Below, piece by piece: positions 59,455 through 64,000 of a stretch of 64,000 nt of DNA. The notes beneath the pieces are model-generated. The model did not search any database. It was not told where the DNA came from and saw only the letters and a program-made list of their open reading frames with translations. Location of the stretch: NCBI GenBank assembly GCA_016808115.1, contig JAEQBH010004123.1, positions 186,001 to 250,000 on the forward strand, written 5' to 3'. The position numbers were made by a program, and so were the translations under genes. This stretch comes from Tetrastigma voinierianum. Lineage: Eukaryota > Streptophyta > Magnoliopsida > Vitales > Vitaceae. The first letter of the stretch is position 1, and each line of letters opens with the position of its first letter.

Positions 59455-61050
59455 ATGTCACCACCAAAAGATATTGTTGCATCTTCTTTTCACCTAACCT
59501 AAACGATCCAATCGAGACTCAATAATTTTGACTTAAGACTACAAGCCTTATCTCAAGATCTAAACGATAGTCTACTTGTATTACTCCGTCATCATGATGC
59601 CAACAACGCACACCTAATTCACACGTACGGTGAGGTAATTTTAAATTCACTGTGTGTGGTCAATCGACTCGACCGTCAATCCGCCTCAAACAACAACCTC
59701 ATGCAATAAATAAAAAATGGACTTGCTTTTAAACATCCGGGTAAACATGTAGATAGGGTGACTATGTCGATGAAATTGTTAGGAAACACACGTCTGGTCA
59801 CCACACAATCGGGGTTTAAGTCCTTCTAAAGGTTCACATCAATCATGAATTGCAAATGGCTCGCATGACAATTGGGGTAAAATGAACTTGGGTAGTCATT
59901 CAATCGCTTCAACCTCACACAAGGTTACTCTACAACTGAGACCCTCACTTAACTTAGGTGATCGATTTCAACTTGCTAATGTCAACTTCCCATTAGATTA
60001 CCAACCACCAAGGCAAACTTACCCACCAAATCCAGTGAGAGAAGATGTCGCCTCAACAATACCAAATTAGGGTTAATGGTGTTTCGGGTAGAGATCGTGA
60101 TAGACAAGCTGTATAACCTCAAAGGGACATCACAAAAAAGTTAAGGTTAATGCTCCTCAATTTGATGGTGTATCGATCCAAACGCTTTCCGATCGTTAGT
60201 CATATCGGTGAACATTTTGATTGGTATGAAATGATTGATAGTGAACGTTCATTTGCTAAAATGAAATTAACCAATCTAGCTAAGCATGTAATCGCGTAAT
60301 GTTGCAAGACACGCTCGCCTAGTGAACCACCTATCACCCAACGGGTCGTTATGAAAGCAAAGGCAAGAAAAGTACATTCTCCATCATATAAGAGCCAATT
60401 GCTTTTCCACCATGATTAATTTAAAACAAATGACTCTTAAAGCAATCAATATCTCGCTAAATTCCGAGGAAGTTAGACTAAGGTGTAAAGAAGTTCCATG
60501 TCGAGGACCACCTGTTTGCTTGCACTCGCTTTGTTAATGGTCTTAGGTTCGACATTCAAAGAATGGTTAGATTGCATGCTCCACACACTGTAGAGGAGGC
60601 ATACCAAAAAGCCTTAGAAGTCGAGAAGTTCAATAGACCCTCCTCTTTTGCACACACAGGTCAGTCTAAGTCCCAATCCATGTCATCAAACTAAGAATAC
60701 TACGCCTAATAACATTCTATAAAAGAGTCTAGTTTACATAACTCTCTTCCCGTTGTTTATCAAGGCCTCCAAGGCCAGTAACTCATCAACTGTCCGTCAT
60801 AAGTGTCATCATAAGGGTCATATTGGCGCCTCGTTGTCCCCAACGTGCATCGCATTAGATGTTGAACAAAGTATTTTGGAGAATGAGGAAGCACTAAATT
60901 ATCGGGATCCTTTAGATTATTCTCGTGATGAAGATATCATGAGAATTGTGATGAAGACAAGTTGTGTTTGCGGTGGTTCGATGTGTGTTATCCACAACTA
61001 TAGATAATGATCATTGAAGACTAGTATTTTTCTACACCTGGCCATACAAA
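59455..61050 (+). pseudogene. Gypsy gag remnant
   Basis: A start MSPPKDIVAS at 59455 is followed by broken frames. Recognisable parts are LHAPHTVEEAYQKALEVEKF near 60571-60630 and a degraded zinc knuckle near 60798-60840 (CHHKGHIGAS). An acidic ENEEALNYRDPLDYSRDED end lies in the open frame 60753-61007. Several stops interrupt it. Confidence 0.7.
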
Positions 61051-61239
61051 GTGGAGATAAGAAATGGTTAGTGATCGATGGGGTAGTTCAATGAATGTGG
61101 TTTCTAAGGATGTCATAAATTGTTAAACCTGAAGTGTAACCACATCCAAATCCTTACGAGTAGTCAGTGAATGACTACACTACCGTCACTCAAAGGTGTC
61201 TACTCTCATTCAAATGGGGGATTATAAGGATGAAATCTA

Positions 61240-61569
61240 TTGTATGCTACCCTGGATGTTGCTTATGTTCTTTTAGGTCGCCCTTGGCTTTATGATCTTA
61301 ATGTCACCAATTTTGGTAAAGATAACATTTATTCCTTTAAGTACAAGGGTAAGAACATTATTTTGAGACATGCTAAACCTAAAGTTTGCATTGGTAAACG
61401 TGACATATCTAAACTTCCTGACATGAATTTGCATATTTTAAAATGTAAGCAGTTTGAGAGAGAGGGATTTGAGACTGGTATGTGCTTAGCATTAGTGGCA
61501 AAAGAAGTTCCCTCTGATTCTTCGACGCGATGCCTTCGAAGTGAAGAATTTGTTAGGATGATTTGTTGA
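61240..61569 (+). pseudogene. Gypsy protease C-terminal piece
   Basis: A 109-codon open piece contains VLLGRPWLYD, typical of the end of the retroviral-type protease in plant gypsy polyproteins, followed by the linker toward reverse transcriptase (NIILRHAKPKV). The protease active-site region upstream is not readable in one frame. Confidence 0.75.
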
Positions 61570-61639
61570 TAGGAGCCCGATGAGTTACCTAGTGAATCGC
61601 CACCTTAAGAGACATCCAACATGCTATAGATTTAGTTCC

Positions 61640-62960
61640 GTGTTCTCAACCTAACCTTCCACATTATAGACGAATCCTAAAGAGAGACGAAATAATAGGC
61701 AAGTAGAAGGACTTTTTAGAAAGAGGGATTTGGCTAGGGCATAGCCTTAGTCCTCGTGGTGCTGCCAGCTTTGTTTGACACCTAAGAAAGATGGATCTGA
61801 GAATGTGTGATAGTAGAGCCATCAATAAGATCACAACAAATATGATTTCCCATCCTCGCCTCAGGATATTGACTCAAGTACCGGGTTCTAGTTGGTTCTC
61901 TAAGATAGATTTGCGAGTGGTTATCATCAAATTGTGTTAGCCGTAGAGATGAGTGGAAAATCGCATTTAAAACACAAGATGGCCTGCTTGGAGTGGTTAG
62001 TCATGCTCTCGTTTATCTAATGCTCCTAAGATCTCATGAGAGTTATGACCCATGTCCCGCAACCCCTCATCAGTAAATTTCGAAGGTCTACTTTGATGAC
62101 ATATCGATCTATAGTCAACTAAAGAAGAGCACTTAAAGACACCTAAGATGTTTTACTCACTCTTCGTGAGGCCAAGCTATGTTAACCTTAAGAAGTGTTC
62201 TTTATGCAACCCCATGTGCTTTTCTTAGGCTTTATCAGGTTCGACACACATTTTAAATTCGATCCCGAAAAGGTTAGAGTTATTAGGGAGTGGCCAGAAC
62301 CACAATCTATCACTGAGACTCGTAGTTTTCATGGTTTAGCTTTTTTCTATAGGAGATTTATAAGGGGATTTAGCCCTATTATGGCTCCTATCATTGAATG
62401 TTTAAAAAATAAGGAGTTTCAATGGTCTAATGTCATAGCCGTGCATTTGCAGACCTCAAGGTTCAATGATCGAGGCACCGCTTTGAGATATCCCGATTTT
62501 ACTAAAGTTTTGAGGTTGCTTCATGGATGCGTCAGGTGTAGGTATCGGGTGGTGTCTGAGTCAAGAAGGGTCACCCTATGCCTTTAGTGAAAACTCTAAT
62601 GACGCTTAAAAGCACGATATTCTACATACGATAAAAGAGTTTTATGTTATAGTGCAGAGTCTCGCGCTTAGAGATTTTATTTGTCGATCGAATTTGTGTT
62701 GTTTTCTGACCATCGGGCTTTAAGATATTTAAACTCACAAAAGAAATCAATGTCTACATGCTAAGTGGGCGGAATTTCAATGAATATTCTTTGTGATTAA
62801 TCATCGCTTCGTATTGAAACAAAGTCACATGCACTTAGTCGATTAAATGTTGCACTTCATCGTACGAAAGCCACGCTATCATTTGATAGATTGAAAAATG
62901 AGTATTCTACATGTCCTGACTTTGGTATTATTTATGATGAGGTTAGTAATGGTAACCGCC
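61640..62960 (+). pseudogene. Gypsy reverse transcriptase and RNase H remnant
   Basis: Fragments in several frames include a YFDDISIYS catalytic site (YFDD at 62089-62100), then KVRVIREWPEPQSITETRSF and GLAFFYRRFIRGFSPIMAPI (62195-62587), the thumb and connection. RNase H-like words with FSDH and ALKYLNSQK order follow near 62700-62760. Multiple stops. Confidence 0.75.
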
Positions 62961-63064
62961 AAGAGTATCTCGACTTCCTTGTTGAAAATGGGCATTTGCT
63001 TGAAGTGACTAAATCATAGCGCACTTCTGACATCATTTAGTGATTTATTAATTTTGGGAGATGC

Positions 63065-63895
63065 ATGCAGTGGTTTAGTCGACATTTCGAGTGGGATAAA
63101 CTATTGCATCGGGTTGAAGATAGGTTTATCGCCTTCTCCGAAAAGGATGTTGCTAGGATAGTTGCACAATGCGTAATACGTCAAGTAGCTAAGGCTAAGA
63201 AACAAAACATCGCTTATACCTTTACTCGCCCTTTCATGAACCTTGGAAAGATGTTAGTATGGACTTGTTCGAGTGCCTAAGACAATAGAGGACATGATTC
63301 TATTTTGGTTATTAGTTGATTTCAAGATGGCACATTTTATTCCATGTAAACAAAACCAATGATGCTTCTCCTTACAGCTAAGTAAATTCTGCTTTTATGT
63401 TGCTAAATCAGACTGCTTGCCTTCCACCATCAGATTCGATGGTGGATGTGAAATTTGTTAGCCATTTTGGAAAACCCTTTGGAAATTGTTTGGCACTACT
63501 CTAAAATTTTATTCGCTTTTTCATCCTCGTGAACATGGGCAACCGAGGTTGTTAATTGTAGTCCTGCAATATGCTTGTGTGTTTTCAGCTGATAAAACAA
63601 GGTGTTTGGGATTTAATTTTGTCAACAACCGAGTTTGCTTATAACAATTCAGTTAAATGTTCAACTAGTAAAAGTCATTTTCAAATTGTTAATGGCTACT
63701 CACCCCGCACACCTATTGATCTTGTTCCTTTACCACCTCACATGTGTGTATCTGAACCTGTAGAAAACTTTGCAAAACACATCCATGACTTACATGTTGA
63801 GATTAGACGAAAAATTTCTCTAAGTAATGAGGAGTATAAATCAAGCATCGATGTGCATCGTAGATCTAAAGAACTTTAATGTTGGTGACCATGCT
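63065..63895 (+). pseudogene. Gypsy integrase remnant
   Basis: Zinc-binding and core pieces: EKDVARIVAQCVIRQVAKAK (63143-63200), where the second cysteine of the usual CxxC is Arg (CGT, 63179-63181). Then comes a core fragment and a 102-codon open piece (63571-63879) with ILSTTEFAYNNSV and RRKISLSNEEYKSSIDVHRR. A GDH motif of the C-terminal domain follows near 63882. No chromodomain is reached in the window. Confidence 0.75.
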
Positions 63896-64000
63896 ATGGC
63901 TCTTGTACTTCCACCTCGGGAAGAATTCCAAAAAACGCTTTCAAAAACTTTATGCAAGAGCCATGGCCCTCATTCTATCATTCAAATGGGATCTAATGCA

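Larger units (their letters stand above)
58241..64000 (+). mobile_element. Ty3/gypsy retrotransposon, decayed, running off the window
   Basis: Gag, protease, reverse transcriptase, RNase H and integrase remnants follow in gypsy order (integrase last). The 5' LTR is probably about 58241-59187, with a TATA-like CTTATAAACAAGAC (58431-58444) and a possible degraded primer site ACTGGTAC (59188). The 3' LTR lies beyond 64000. It replaces the 5' part of WAKL pseudogene 2. Exact LTR termini cannot be fixed without the partner. Confidence 0.75.

Overview
The window looks like a piece of a flowering-plant nuclear genome, probably a dicot. It is AT-rich, it carries wall-associated receptor kinase-like (WAKL) genes with plant-type introns, and most of its length is LTR retrotransposons (Ty1/copia and Ty3/gypsy) plus MITEs. 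I cannot name the species. No RNA gene, CRISPR array or bacterial feature was seen, and no undamaged protein-coding gene was found.

The underlying structure is a tandem WAKL array on the minus strand. Unit 1 holds an old LTR repeat (called R here, 1-5613, with a 2.4-kb gypsy-type LTR inside it), a spacer made partly of WAKL intron sequence (5614-8281), and WAKL pseudogene 1 (8282-19838). The kinase exon is at 8282-9572, exon 2 is near 11568-11660, and exon 1 is cut in two by copia-1 (12705-19577). The promoter side lies at 19839-21426. Unit 2 starts again with R (21427-32794) and continues as WAKL intron sequence without exons (32795-41724, split by copia-2 at 33641-40491). After a foreign repeat block (41725-44427) a third spacer copy follows (44428-53437, split by copia-3 at 44791-51573), then WAKL pseudogene 2 (53438-58240). 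The right end (about 58241-64000) is a decayed Ty3/gypsy element running out of the window.

The most unusual object is the Ty3-type element at 22391-30662, inserted into R of unit 2 with a perfect 5-bp target duplication (TCCTA). It has two LTRs of about 4 kb and only about 0.29 kb between them, which end in a clear polypurine tract. Each LTR carries an array of short hairpins of the form stem-TACG-stem, a UNCG-type tetraloop closed by C-G. Different units have different but still complementary stems, which suggests selection on, or copying of, an RNA or cruciform structure. A related LTR at 1148-3596 has similar TTCG and TTTG hairpins.

The three copia elements belong to one family of about 6.8-6.9 kb. 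Each carries a very GC-rich 5' leader of about 0.5 kb that stands out against the AT-rich surroundings. All gag-pol frames are broken by many small indels. Two MITEs are defined by exact target duplications: a hAT-type (9795-10451, 8-bp TSD) and a Tourist/PIF-type (55308-55836, TAA TSD). Small indels dominate the differences between paralogous copies everywhere, so low consensus accuracy must be considered beside true decay. Boundaries below were read by eye and may be off by a few bases.
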